Both the position numbers and the translations under genes were made by a program. Positions 23,501 to 35,610 of a stretch of DNA of 64,000 bases are shown here, in pieces (the first letter of the stretch is position 1; every line of letters starts with the position of its first letter). This DNA is from Floccularia luteovirens (lineage: Eukaryota > Basidiomycota > Agaricomycetes > Agaricales > Squamanitaceae). The DNA lies in NCBI GenBank assembly GCA_009739215.1, contig VSJF01000004.1:744001-808000 (forward strand), in the 5' to 3' direction. The notes under the pieces were generated by a model. That model made no database searches. It saw nothing but the letters and a program-made list of their open reading frames with translations, and was not told the origin of the DNA.

Positions 23501-25063
23501 ATGACGAACAACATCAAGACAAAACCGAAATGCAAGAGGCTCGTCCTTGATGCCGGACCGCTGCTCTCGCTATCACCTCTTCGAGGCCTTGCAGAGACAT
23601 ATTTAACTGTACCGCAAGTCCTCGCAGAACTCAAGGATAGTCGTGCTAGAGAACACTTTGAAAAGCTAGGATTAATGTCTGGCGCAAATGTCCAAGTACA
23701 GTCCCCAGATCCGGTTAGTTTAGCACATGGTAAGTATCAAACAAAAGCTCAAACAACTGTTTTACTGAATCTGAGTTTTTTAGTCATACAGTGGGCCAAA
23801 AAGACGGGAGACTATTCTGTCCTTTCGCATGCTGATTTGTGTGTCCTGGCGTTAACTTATTCGTTGGATAAAAGAGATATTGAGAAGACAGTTCCAGAAA
23901 GAAAAGACGCAAGTTTGGTTTCCCTGCATAACGGTCGCTTTTTTGACTGTTTCTTGATAGTAGTCCACACAAAATGATCTGTCTAAGTCAGATAGCGCAA
24001 CATATGTGGAGGAGATTACAACTGTCCTTGAAGAGGTCACTCTTGATGCGGGCGAGAAATCACTGCTAGTCAATGATGAAGAACCTTCTTCAAGCCCTGA
24101 AATTGCAACGGAAAATGATTTACAATCCCAGGACGTCGACATTCATCAAGTTGACAGCACTTCCCAACCAGAACCCGGTAGTCCATTGGATGAAATGTTC
24201 CAGGAAGAAAATCTAGAATCGGCAGCATGCTTTGATGATCCATCTGATTCAGATGACGGCGAGGGGGAGTGGATCACGCCCGAGAATGTAGCTCTTCACA
24301 AATCTAGAGCGATGGAACTTCTACCAAACGTCGGTGGAACTGGGAAGAAAGGTGAAGAGATAGATGTTGGATGTATGACTGCCGATTTCGCCATGCAAAA
24401 CGTCATTTTGCAGATGGGGCTTAACCTTGTAGGCATTGAAGGGAAGAGAATACAAAAAGTGAAAACTTGGGTGTTGCGGTGTCATGCTTGTTTCAAGTTA
24501 GTGTGTCTCTCTATCCTCCATTAAGATTGTCATTGATGATATTATCTTATCTACTTTGCAGGATCTGTAAAGATAACGCCAGAAAGTTTTGCCCATCATG
24601 CGGGAGTCCGACTCTTCTACGTGCTTCCGTAACTATAAAATCCCCTGATGCAGCCTCAGATGCTCCCGTAATGCAGGTTCATTTGAAGCACAATTTTCAG
24701 TACAAGTTGAGAGGCACAAAATATTCAATCCCGGCTCCTAAACCTGGGTCCGCAAAAACTGGACCTGGAGAAGGGTTGATCTTGCGTGAAGACCAATCAG
24801 AGTACATGCGAGCGAAGAGGCTAGCAGATGGAAAACGGGAAAGAGAGGAGGCTAAGCTTTTGAAAGGTATTTTTGGAAAGGGTGTCCAGTCAGGAGGTGC
24901 GAATGCTCTAGGTAGCTGGCAAGACCCTGATTGGATACCAGAGATGATCAGTGTGGGATCTGGAGGGAAGGGGAGGACAATTAGAAATTCTAAAATGGAT
25001 GGCGATTTGCCGCAGATAGGATATGGTAGGAAAAATCCAAATGAACGCAAACGGCGCAAGTAG
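23501..25063 (+). CDS. NOB1: 20S-pre-rRNA D-site endonuclease NOB1
   Basis: This is the PIN-domain nuclease that makes the final cut at the 3' end of 18S rRNA in late pre-40S particles. The PIN core begins RLVLDAGPLLSLSPLRG with the first metal-binding Asp. A hydrophobic strand follows, then VLSHADLCVLALTYSL with the later acidic residues. A long acidic disordered insert follows (DDPSDSDDGEGEWITPEN), then the conserved CMTADFAMQNVILQMGLNL. The zinc ribbon is split by an intron: WVLRCHACFK and ICKDNARKFCPSCGSPTLLR give the CxxC..CxxC set. The protein ends in a basic region (NPNERKRRK). Introns lie at about 23731-23782, 23911-23990 and 24496-24562. About 450 residues, normal for fungal NOB1. 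Only 91 bp separate its stop from that of ARPC3. Confidence 0.95.
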
Positions 25064-25154
25064 TTTAGAAACTTGTATTTCCCTCTACACTGTATAATGT
25101 CCCCCGACTTTTACATTTCATTACAATTGCATATTCTACCACAGAGTGTCCAAA

Positions 25155-25843
25155 TCAAGATCCCAAGCTTCTATTCATGAATCTTCTCTTTTGGAATGAC
25201 ATCCACCATTTACTGGGTTTTCCCGTACCATCCGCATATAACCGTTCTACAATTCGTGCTGCTAGCTCTTGTCTAACTTGAGTTAGATATTGGCGCAGAT
25301 ATTCTACAAAATACATGATAAGGGAGGTGCAGAACGAATAAGGAATATGACTGACCTGCGTCTGAACGGTTCGATGGGGGAGCATAATGTGAATTCAAAG
25401 GGAAGGGTGCATCGCCAGGAATGGGGAAGTTGTCCACTGAGAGAGTGTTCAACATTTTCGAAGCTTCAATCTGTGATGGGACGGTTCGTGAACTCCCCAG
25501 CTTGGCAAGGCAGTCGGACACATAAAGTATAAGAATGATTAGTGTTCGATCAGCAGGTCCCTTGATCTCGAAATTACGGAAAAGGGAGTTTGCGCGAAAC
25601 AAGTCGATGGTTTCATCGATGATATCTGCCTGGGAAGGGTCGGCTGGGGAAAGTCAGATCAGCCATAGGCCATATCTTGAGGAACTCACCAACGGGGGCT
25701 GGTCCACGAATCCTAGTTTTTATGGGCAGGATGGACATGTTCCCAACTTGCTTGATGTGTGGTTCTTCATTGAAAGATGAATGATATGCCTGTATTGAAA
25801 ATGAGTAATTACATTTATATTTTAACCAATCACCCACTGGCAT
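25155..25843 (-). CDS. ARC18: Arp2/3 complex subunit 3 (p21-Arc)
   Basis: This is the ARPC3 subunit of the Arp2/3 complex, which nucleates branched actin in patches and endocytosis. The first exon is only six nucleotides (ATGCCA, 25838-25843). After a 48 nt intron (about 25790-25837) comes AYHSSFNEEPHIKQVGNMSI, giving the family's MPAYHSS start. Later exons carry LFRANSLFRNFEIKGPADRT, LIILILYVSDCLAKL, FPIPGDAPFPLNSHYAPP and EYLRQYLTQVRQELAARIVE. The C terminus reads GKPSKWWMSFQKRRFMNRSL. Order and length (about 180 residues) match the family throughout. It diverges from the YVC1-like gene with 147 bp between starts. Confidence 0.95.
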
Positions 25844-25990
25844 CACGCAGTCCTTAATGGATGAGATAGAGGTGCTTGTTTGGTTATGCTTGCCAACGGC
25901 TTCCCCTTTGTTGTGATTGTTTATGACGTCTGTATTGTGACGCTAATCAAAAATAGTTAGGCTCCCAAACAGTACTTCCTTCTTAACATC

Positions 25991-28900
25991 ATGTCTGGCT
26001 TTGCTGGAAATGGTGCGGGCATGGACCCAGACAGAGCCTCATTGCTTTCCGTGCACTCAGTCAAGCCTTCTCCAGACACTATTACAAGTAAGTACCTCTC
26101 TTTTCTCACAGATTTAACAGAGCTAACAATGGTTGTTCCGCAAACATAGAGCTTGTCAAGCGCATCCGAGCCTTAACACTTACGCTTCTTCCCGTGCAAG
26201 TCGACCCAAGTAGCATAAATGACCCCACAAGCCGGGTCATCACGCCACAGGTGATTTCTGCCTACAGAGCTGCTGCAGGTGACTTCCTCGAAGCTGTGAG
26301 CCCGTGTTCTTCTCTACTTCACTATGTTGATATTCATTACGTTAAGCTTCCATACTGTCTTTTGCGCGCACGTGCAGAGTTTGTGTGGGATGCAAACCAC
26401 AGCCCAGCAGACTATGGCGAGAACCTTGGTCGAGGTTAGTTTGCTTCAATTCTCCACAAGACCCCCTGTTTACAGTGAATTAGCGACCGCCTGTGAAGTC
26501 TTAGCGCGGAAAATTGTTCACATGTCGGCTCCGGATAAACTAATGACAATCATGTCGACTAGGTATCGGCACCGTCAAATTGACGGGGACGAAAGCGAAA
26601 TGTCCAGTGCCCTCGAGGCGGCTATTGACCAACATTGGTATGTTCAAGAGGTACCTTGAGGAGTAAAGCGATCTAATTATTCACCCGAATAGCATTATAT
26701 TTCTGTCATCTAATGAAGCACAGCAAGGTCCTTACAGCACCGTTTTCTACAGACAATTGCACTAATATATATCCTCAGTGGTAGACGCATTATGGAGTGG
26801 TCAAATCATCCAGAAGAATAATGAGCACCATGATATCGACTGTAAGCTTCTGGTCATAATCAAAGCCATACGCTCTGACGGACAACTTCAGACGTCCCAT
26901 TTTCCCATGCTCGCGGACATACTTTTTGGGATCATATGGATCCATCACGACTCTCTGTGCCACGGTACTATATTTCCATTTTCTTTGTTATCAGTCATTT
27001 ATAATCTCTAGGTATCAAAACATTTTTCGTATAGTTGTCTGGCTCTTCTTTCTCGTGGTATATTCCCTAGCAGGTACGTGTTCTGATACCCTTAAAATCA
27101 TTAATTCTTACACCCCTTATAGTTCGAGAGCCCCTTGAAAAGCTGGACGAGTCTCACCGGTCTTTGGATGAATGGGAATATATTTTGTATATCATGGCAT
27201 TATCTTTTATTGTCGAAGGTATGTTAGACCAACCTTAATACTGGAGTAAATCTTATGAGTGGCGCGCTCCCGTAGATATATACAAGGTAACACAGATTTA
27301 TTCCATAACCATTGTTATAGCTGAGCATGTGATATTGAAGTTCCTGACCTTACTTCGATTTGTGACATGGCGTGCCTTTTCGTTTTGGAACATTATCGCA
27401 ATAATCACTGATTCACTACTCCTCGCTGCATTCGTATTACGCATGGTTGGCCTGAATGCACATGGGGATACTTTCATTGCTATGCGCCTCAAGAGTTTCC
27501 AAGTATTAAGTTTTGTTTCACCTTTCATATGGTGAGTATTATCGTTATATACCACAACACCAAACATAACATCTCTTCAGGATGAGTACGTGTTGCTCGC
27601 TTTGCAAAAGATAGTTTTATATCTCATCTGTCTTAGAACTTGTTACTGTATTTGACGGTTATAAGTGAGCAACCGATTTAGAACACCTCTGCTATGAATA
27701 ACGACTATGTACAGGTATATTGGGACTATGCAAATATGTGTTGCAAGGATGTTGAAAGAATCTGGAATATTTTTTGCGGTACTGTCCTTTATCGGTATCA
27801 ATTCTCCCCAATTTTGATGCATTCGTTTTTTTAGTTGTTGTCAGTCCTTGCAATTGGATTTGCACAAGGACTGTATGCACTGGATGCTGCTGACGGAACA
27901 ATTGAAAATGCCTCAACTGTTAGTCATTTGCTTCGCTAGATTAAGTTTATTTCCTAGCTGAATATAAACGACAGGTCGTCAACGTTCTGGTTCAGGCGCT
28001 ACTGCAGTGAGTTTGCTTTCTACTTAGCCTTTCTATAGTGTTCAACATATTCTACAAAGGTCTCCCGATTACGGGAAGTTCTCAGGAAGGTCAGACAATT
28101 TGCTTTTCGTGATTCATTTTCTAATGTCAATAAATCAAATAGTCCCGCTGGTCTCTTTCTCTATTATCTGTGAGTCACTTGAGCAGCATTCTTCGCATGC
28201 ACTAACTATTTTTTCCAGGTGGAATATGGTAACAGCTGTCATCTTGCTGAATGTCCTGATTTCGTTATTTTCGTCCGCCTATTCGGATGTGGGTCGATTC
28301 TGTCAATCCTGTTTATTGATACCATTCCTAACATTAATTTTATTCAAGGTTGTTGAAGATGCAGAAGCTCATTACCTTGCCTTCTTTGCCAGCAAAACTG
28401 TGGGATTGATTAGAGCACCAGACTCCTATGTCTACCCTGCACCCTTCAATCTCATCGAAGCCTTCTTTATCGCCCCTCTTGAGTAATGATAAATCATAGC
28501 TTTGGCTGAACAACAGCTCACTCATGGGTATAGATGGATACCGTATCTGAGATCACACCCTAAGCAATATGCTACGGTTTGTCCTAATCTACAGACATTA
28601 GTTTGGGGTTTTAATACTCTTTTCAGATCAATCGTTATGTCATGGGTATACTCTTTTTCATTCCGTTAACAATCATCGCACTCTATGAATCAATGTTTAA
28701 CAACAAAAAGTATGCTTGGATGGAGTTATGGTTCCGAGGAAACGATGAGGGTGACGATGATCGACCGGAATACCGCAACCCAGAGGTGGATGATCCAAGC
28801 TGCAATGGAATGGTTATTAGCAAGGTCCCATTCGAAGAATTGATTAAAGTATTCCCAAATACTCAAATGGTTTGTCTCGTCCTTCTCGGGACCTACGTAG

Positions 28901-29010
28901 TTGACACTAATAATGCTATCATTTTTCAGTCGAGTGAAACCATTGTTTTACGAGAAATAGACGAATTGAAGGAGAGGTTGGATGCACTCACGAAAAAGCT
29001 GGCGGCATAG
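25991..29010 (+). CDS. YVC1: Yvc1-like TRP-type vacuolar cation channel
   Basis: This is a member of the fungal TRPY/Yvc1 family, which releases Ca2+ from the vacuole. The N-terminal cytosolic part (ITKLVKRIRALTLTLLPVQV) is followed by several hydrophobic helices: IFRIVVWLFFLVVYSLAV, YILYIMALSFIVE, FWNIIAIITDSLLLAAFVL, and a pore-side pair ALLSVLAIGFAQGLYALDA and GLFLYYLWNMVTAVILLNVL ending in ISLFSSAYSD. A post-channel hydrophobic segment (YVMGILFFIPLTIIALYESM) precedes an acidic tail with a C-terminal coiled coil (ETIVLREIDELKERLDALTK). More than a dozen introns are needed. The length, about 650 residues, fits. The single intron at about 27220-27319 contains a short exon-like string that would break the frame if used. 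Confidence 0.88.
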
Positions 29011-29153
29011 GCGTGCATTTGACAATACTAATAAGATTGGACTTCAATATCTCGCTACAAGTGTTTTAATTTGAAATTTTATGGATTTTACAATTATAAC
29101 ATTACGATTAGTATAGTGTGGGCAGGATAAATATACAATTTGATCACGAAGGG

Positions 29154-29918
29154 TCAGGTTTCCGAACGAGATTCGTTAAGACGCTCATTGATTGGACAAA
29201 GTATGGCCGGATCTCGTTGATTTCCATCGAACATAGATTTGGAAGCTAAATGGATGGATTGTAGCAAAGGATGTGAAGAGGTAAGATGACATACACTAAG
29301 CTCACTGTAGTCGAGTTGCTGTAGACCATCTCTGCTCTTGGATTGGCGCGCTTCACGAAGATCCTTAAGCAATGACCGTAGTTTGTCTGGGCTTTCTAAA
29401 TCATCCGAGGCGCTGGTAATTGATGAGACAACAATGAACAAAGTGACAAGTTAGAAACGTACACATCCAGAAGAACCTTCGAAATTTCTACAAAGCGGAA
29501 GGGAAGATCGCTGAACGCTGGTTCCGTAGTTTCGCGCGTCAAACGTGCCTGTAAATACTCTATGAATTTCATTCATGTTAGCTACGGTAGGTTAATATCA
29601 AGTTGGATCGAACGTAACGCACCTACGTTGAGCCAGTCCGGTGAGATGATGTGGCATTTTTTCTTAAGCTTGAGATTTACGGCCATCCAAAGGGGTATTT
29701 TTGTTCTGTGTGGTGGACGAAGTGGCCCATAAGCACCCTGAGTTGATTTTCGTGGTTTACATGATTCTACGGGAACTGAGAGACAGATGGGTATATACCG
29801 AGATGAAAGCAGTCTTTTCCATGGATATGAGAGGAACAATTTCGATGAGCTGTTGGCTGGCAATGAGCTCAAGCTCGGGGGGTGTCACTGAGATGCGTAG
29901 TTCCTTGGGGAGTGCCAT
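29154..29918 (-). CDS. PSF2: GINS complex subunit PSF2
   Basis: PSF2 is one of four GINS subunits that, with Cdc45 and Mcm2-7, form the replicative helicase. The ATG at 29918 gives MALPKELRISVTPPELELIA, the standard family start. Spliced exons add ASQQLIEIVPLISMEK, YGPLRPPHRTKIPLWMAVNL, KLKKKCHIISPDWL, EYLQARLTRETTEPAFSDLP, FRFVEISKVLLDV and SPDKLRSLLKDLREARQSKS. The C-terminal stretch after about residue 160 is variable and ends at 29154. About 200 residues, the usual length. An upstream non-ATG extension of the frame was discarded. It diverges from the haspin gene with 144 bp between starts. Confidence 0.93.
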
Positions 29919-29972
29919 GATGAGATTCCGAAGAGGATTGGAAATTACAGCGCGTGAGATAAAAGGAACGAT

Positions 29973-29990
29973 CACGTGAGTACGTCACGT
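29973..29990. promoter_or_regulatory. CACGTG plus ACGTCA-like sites between PSF2 and haspin
   Basis: The 144 bp divergent promoter contains CACGTG at 29973-29978, followed directly by TACGTCACGT at 29981-29990, which includes a CRE/ATF-like ACGTCA core. The two neighbouring palindromic cores make a compact candidate control site. I saw no MluI-box (ACGCGT). Function is inference. Confidence 0.35.
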
Positions 29991-30062
29991 CCTATGTTTG
30001 ACACGCTTTATGCAGTAATTGACAGTGTTGGTCTTTACAGCTGCTATACATCCTATATCATT

Positions 30063-32754
30063 ATGCTTGGGTCTCACACGAAAAGGATCAACTCCTATGG
30101 AAAACGTAGCCAGCGTATTGTTGACGTTTCCGACCGTTTCAAAACGGGCGAGATACCGAACATCTTTGTTGACATGCCTCCGTCACCAAAACTGGCACCA
30201 ATCTTGCGCAAAATGAAGAATAGGGAAAATTGTGTTCCTACCAAGCCCAAGCCACGTTCACCGAAAGTTGTCGGTCTACAAAAGAAAAAAAGGCTATCAC
30301 CAGTCCTTTCACCAGTTCGAAAGAAGAAGGTGACAAGAATAACCCAGATTGTAGATAACGAAACCAAACGCAAGAACGAAGCATTAGCCAGGAATCCCAC
30401 CCGATTATCGAATTCATCGTCTGTCGTAGGGCTCTCTTTACGAGCCCCATTGTCAACATTTTCAGCTCAAACTAATGGATCACCTGCACTGTCCACACTA
30501 CGAACGGATAAAGCCAGCGCGCTGCAAAATACGGATAAAGTAACCACACCAAAGCTCAGAAAAAACTTTACTCCCTTTGTTGACATGGACATTATTATTC
30601 TCGACGAAGCCGGAAGAACCGTTGAGCAAGAAAAGAGAACTCTACGACGAGGCACTTCCATATCCTCTACGATCAAGCAGCAGACGCCACCACCCAGACT
30701 AGCGAAGAGAGAGCCAGAACCCATATCCGTAGGATCTGATAGTAGTAACTCTGAAGTGATCAGTCAACCTAAACGAACAGTCAAGCGTGTCAAACGTACT
30801 GCTCCTGTTATTATATCCGATGATTCTGACGATGAGGACATACCTCCTTTTAGTCGGGTGACAGTAAAACCAGCTCGTGCCCGTGTGGAGGTCCTCATTC
30901 CCAAAGCCCCTTATAAAATTCCAATACCAGATGCCGTTGAATCTTCCACATCCAAAATGCACCCGATATCCTATCCACGATCTCCCCCCTCTACATTACC
31001 GGCTTTCACTGCCGATAACCAGCTAGAAACATACCAAATTATATCTTCCCCTGCTCCGAGGCAGAGACAATTAACCCCCATTCGGGGCTCCCGCAAACCA
31101 TTTGAACGTTCTTACCTACCATCTCCATCTACACCAACGGACCTTGACCTCTCGTTCGATCTGTCTAGTTTAGAATTCGATACACAAGGGTACCCGTCTC
31201 TCGAACCAGATATCCCTGAATATCTGTATCCGCTTCTTAAAGAATGCCATCAAGAGCATCACGGCCCACACGACTTTTCCTCATTCATAGAGTCATTTCC
31301 TTATGATCCAATTCTCCATTCATCTTCGCGGAAACAAGACGTGAGCATGATGTTTCGCAAAGTCGGAGAGGCTAGTTATTCAGAGGTATTTGGTATTGGA
31401 GATGTTGTGTTAAAGGTAATACCTCTCCAAGACCCAAGCAGATCCGCAGGTCATATGCATCCGACGAATGCACAAGTACGCAATGATAACAGCGCAGAAA
31501 AAGACGGCCCATCACCAAGCGATGTGAAGGATGTCAGAAAAGAAATAATTGTTACCAGAGCGATGGGCGAAGTATATAATGGCTTTGTGGTGTTACTCAA
31601 AACTTATGTTGTCAGGGGACGCTACCCACAAGTGTTGCTTGACCTATGGGATGAGTATAATGAGCGAAGGGGCTCTGAAAGTGTTCGACCTGGTAATCTT
31701 TCTGGTTTTTAGTTTTATATTACCTCAGTTTATATTTTTTTCAGATACATTCACAGCCTCACAAACCTATGCAATTATTGTGTTGCCTAATGGTGGGGCA
31801 GACTTGGAGGCCTACACATTCTCGAAAGCTCACAAGATAGGGTGGCGGCAAGCATGCAGCATTTTCTGGCAGGTTGCTAAAGCACTATCTCACGCCGAGA
31901 ACTTAGTTTCTTTCGAGGTAGGTCTCGGCGATAGCTGTTTACTCCCCCGTTGTGACATTGAATGCAGCATCGCGATCTACACTGGGGACAGATTCTGGTG
32001 AAGGATCTGGAGATCGAAATGAAATCACCCCTCAAAACATTAAATACAAATTTACGCAGAAAGGCGGAAGTCTCTCGTTTATTCATGGATGATATCGCTC
32101 ATGGAGTTGAGACCACCATCATTGACTTGGGGCTCTCACGAATGGATTCAGGTGACGGTAGAGGTGGGGACCCTGTCCACTGGACTCCTTTTGACGAAGA
32201 GGTTTTTATGGGAGAAGGTATGCATTTACAATATTGTGCCCACCAGAATGTCATAAATAATAATGTTGCTGCGATAGGCGATTATCAATTTGAGATATAT
32301 CGTATGATGCGTGACGTAACAAGGGAAGCTTGGGATGGCTATTTTCCTATAACTAACGTCATGGTTGGTTTGATTTATTCTGCAGGGGATATAATACTAA
32401 CATCGACATTAGTGGTTACATTATATCAGTCAAAAACTACTGCACTCAAAGGGGCTCAAGCCACCGACAATCCCAAGAAAGACAAAAGGAACTTCCGAAA
32501 GTTCAATACCACCCATAGGGCAAAACTCGGTGTTTACAGAAAAGGAGTGTTACGATTGTTTGGTCGATATAAATGATTGGCTGGGTAAATGCCTTTCTGA
32601 ACTTTGTCCCTCGAAGGCTATAGAGCCTCCTAAAGGAAAAGGGAAGAGAAAAACTCAAGCGCTCACTAAACCTAAAACTTTGGGGCCAGCTTGCGCAGGC
32701 GAAGTCGTTGAATATGGTGTAAAAAAAGGATGGATCAAGTCGACCTATTCATAA
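30063..32754 (+). CDS. Haspin-like histone H3 kinase
   Basis: This belongs to the haspin kinase family, which phosphorylates histone H3 Thr3 in mitosis to recruit the chromosomal passenger complex. The start MLGSHTKRINSYGKRSQRIV (ATG 30063) resembles the conserved haspin N terminus. About 400 disordered, basic, S/T-P-rich residues follow. The atypical kinase domain then reads RKVGEASYSEVFGIGDVVLK (Gly-rich loop and Lys), DVRKEIIVTRAM (helix-C Glu), IVLPNGGADLEAYTF and QVAKALSHAENLVSFE. After an intron comes HRDLHWGQILV (catalytic loop), then VETTIIDLGLSRMDSG in place of DFG, and YRMMRDVTREAWDGYFPITN. The C-terminal exon ends GVKKGWIKSTYS. The Asn normally found in HRDxxxxN is Gln here. An in-frame ATG at 29994 is a less likely start. 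Confidence 0.9.
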
Positions 32755-32915
32755 TGTATTCTTTTACATTTCGGGCTCATTCGTTGTATTCTATGTATGT
32801 TTATCCTGTTCTTCAATGGACACATTGGGATCAAGCTTGGTACTGAGTGTTTAACGCATAGTGTATTCAATTGTCCCCATACACAACTAGTGTCCTGTCA
32901 AGAGATATGAAGACT

Positions 32916-35443
32916 TCATAGGCAAGGACCAAGAAGTGAATTCTTGGGAAATGGTCGACCATAATCCTCCCTCCAAGTGGTCAAGTTTTGATTCGTGTAA
33001 ACATCGATGTGTCTAGTGGATATATCATGAGAATTGAGTTCGAGATAATTGTATATGCACTTACTGGCCGATATATTGGGAAGTTGGGAAATCAGGGGGA
33101 TCGCATCCAATGTTAATACTATCGCCTTTTTGGTAGACACGGACATAATCGACGCGTAGATGGTTGGGAAAAGTTAGATGCTCGAAATCAATCGTTCCAA
33201 AATTTTTTGACATGCCCAAGTTGATAATCATATACTGGTTCAAAAGGTTATCAGTACAATTTTGGCCGTACCAAGTTTTGAACAGTGTTACCATTGGTTC
33301 TTGAGATACAGGCCGAGCGGATATTTCTACGAATGGATCAGGTCCCAAACCTGGAGCGTTGAGTGTCCATGATGTTCTGGCATCTGAGACCCATGAAATG
33401 TACTGGGATTGGAATAGCATCCTTGTTATATATAAAGGTAAGATAAAACTCACTGCATCATCAAATCCTAATATTGCTGCGCGATAAATATAAACAATAG
33501 AAAATGTTGTTTTTTGAACTTGCCTGGTTTATACTACATTCGAGGGATATTTCATTAGATGAAACAGACCTTATTAATGAATCGTACCTCAAAGCCATAT
33601 ATAGAGAAGCAATCTTCAACTAGCTCATAGCAACGTTGATTGGTTCTTGTGACGACAGATGAAGCTTGCTGGACGATATTGCCAACAAAACGGTTTAGTC
33701 TGGAAGTCGTCGTGTTTGCAATTGCGAGATTTCCTGTCGACTGGTTCCAAGTGTATGCGAAATTGAAAGGCTACAATCATGTATGTATTAGTTCATCAAT
33801 ACTCCTTTCCTCCAAGTATGCTACTACTCACTGCCCACTGAGCAGATTGGGAAACCTCTCCTGTAAGGGGATCCCCGGAAATTTGTGCTTCGAACATATC
33901 TATTTCAGGGGCAGACCGACCGACATAAGTACCATCACTGTGTTTTGGCCCAGGATGATTTTCTCCGTCGCAAGTGCACCTGGACAACCTCTGTCCCGGA
34001 AGGTAAGAAAGCGCCTTATCATAAGAGGGATCACCATATATAGTAGCAGCTTCTGGAAAACCACCTAATGTCTGGTTGGCAAGAGTACCAACGTCGCAAG
34101 AATCATATGTATACGGCCACTAATCGACATTCAGAAATTTGAATTGATAAGTGTAGAAACTGTAATTACCATTCCCTCCAGGGTAGCACCGTACCCAGCA
34201 CGGCCCAGGTTACCCATTGTCCATACTGCGGGCCACATGCCTACAACATTGTTTGTGCCCGGTAATTGCACAGACGCTTCAAAATATCCCCCGGTAAAAC
34301 AGAACTTATTCCTGGAAGTTGTCAAGATAAGCACCACGAGAAAAACATAACCAAGTTTACCAAGATGATAGAAGACCTGAGTATTAGGTTCGTAATGCAA
34401 TATGGGGATAAGATTTTCCAGAAGTAAAGCTGACCTCCTTGGTAGAATAATCCGTGACTAGGTGTTTCTGAGAAAGCTATCACCAACGAGCCATTTTCCG
34501 TTGTTATCGCCGCTGGATCGTACCACTCTAAATTATTTGTAGCCTACGCGGATGGTTTTATTGAACTGTTAATCAAGGAGCAACAGGTAGTACAAACCCA
34601 ATAATGCAGGTCCGCAGCCTCCCAATAAGGATCATCTCCAGGATAGAATGAACGTCCTTCCACATTAAATTCATCGGAGAAAACAAGAGTTAAATTTGAA
34701 CCATCCTTCAAAGACTGCCGGAAGTGGGCATTTTTGGGAGTGTCTGGATCAATGAGAGCAAATGTACCCATCAACGGTAACTAAAAATATATATATATAT
34801 AATTAGATGGAATTACGTATAATATGTAGTAGTAGTTTCCAACCTGATTAGATGAGTTCATGCTGGGACCGACGGGATAATGGCCAAGTGACATGGATTC
34901 TCTATCCTTAATATACTTTGCAATGGGAAAACCGATGCTGTTCTTTGAGTGTTAGTTTCTCTTTTTTTTTTAATAGAAAAAAGAACTACTAACAAGAGAC
35001 CAATGAACGCTGCACAAAGGCACACTAGGCAACCGAGATTAGCAAGGCCTCTGAGTGACAAGGTCATTCCATTGTCACTGAAAGTCTGATCCGGTTTAGG
35101 GTTGTGAATGTCATCGTCAGGTTCGACAAAGTCTGGAGATAAGTCAGAGCCCCAGAGCCTAGGGTCGGGGGCAAGGGAGTACTATAACGATATTGAGACA
35201 ATGTTTTTTAATTACAAGAAATTTGACTCACTTTATCGGAAAGAGTGTTTAACCCCGATATCCCGCCGAAGGAATACGGAGATTCTGAACCAGTCTGCTG
35301 CAGGAAAGCAAGTAAGCAACACCATAAACGAAGTAAATCGGGTGTCTAATTACCCAGCTTTCTCTGCGTAATACGCCAAAGCTTGAGATGCGAAGGATTG
35401 TCAGGCTCGTTCCTGCAGCACGAGGACGATAGCTTGAGGGCAT
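32916..35443 (-). CDS. KRE6/SKN1-type GH16 beta-glucan synthesis protein
   Basis: This is a type II membrane protein of the Kre6/Skn1 family, needed for cell-wall beta-1,6-glucan. The cytosolic N terminus (ATG 35443, MPSSYRPRAAGTSLTILRIS) leads into YSLAPDPRLWGSDLSPDFVE, the conserved family segment. A single membrane anchor follows (LANLGCLVCLCAAFIGLLLV). The luminal GH16 domain has LTLVFSDEFNVEGRSFYPGD, PYWEAADLHYW, FTGGYFEASVQLPGTNNVVG and MWPAVWTMGNLGRAGYGAT. The catalytic E-x-D-x-x-E appears in APEIDMFEAQ. Later come WYGQNCTDNLLNQYM and LRVDYVRVYQ. About ten introns. The length, near 640 residues, is normal with a short cytosolic tail. Confidence 0.93.
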
Positions 35444-35610
35444 GGGGCGTAGGGAGAGAAATGGGGGGAAAAGAAACGGGCAGCATTTTAGATAAGTAAG
35501 TAGTTGGAGAAGAGAAGAGCGGTATAAGTGACAGGTTTAGGCAGTAAAGAGAGTTACCCGATCAATATTTAACTTTCTTATCCTCATTTCCACGTAATTA
35601 CCTGTTTGTC

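Noticed and set aside
27275..27290. Possible 11 nt micro-exon (ATATATACAAG) in the Yvc1-like gene
   Set aside because: Including it leads to an immediate stop after the next acceptor, whereas one intron of about 100 nt keeps the frame into the next helix.
29976..30062. Longer start for haspin
   Set aside because: The frame begins at a non-ATG codon, with an ATG at 29994, but the conserved haspin start MLGSHTKRINSYGKR begins at 30063.
30095..30962. Minus-strand open frames within haspin
   Set aside because: They are antisense to the disordered haspin N terminus; composition and lack of motifs indicate shadows.
34781..34802. Short AT dinucleotide run near 34.79 kb
   Set aside because: It is a simple-sequence run inside an intron of the KRE6-like gene; ordinary.
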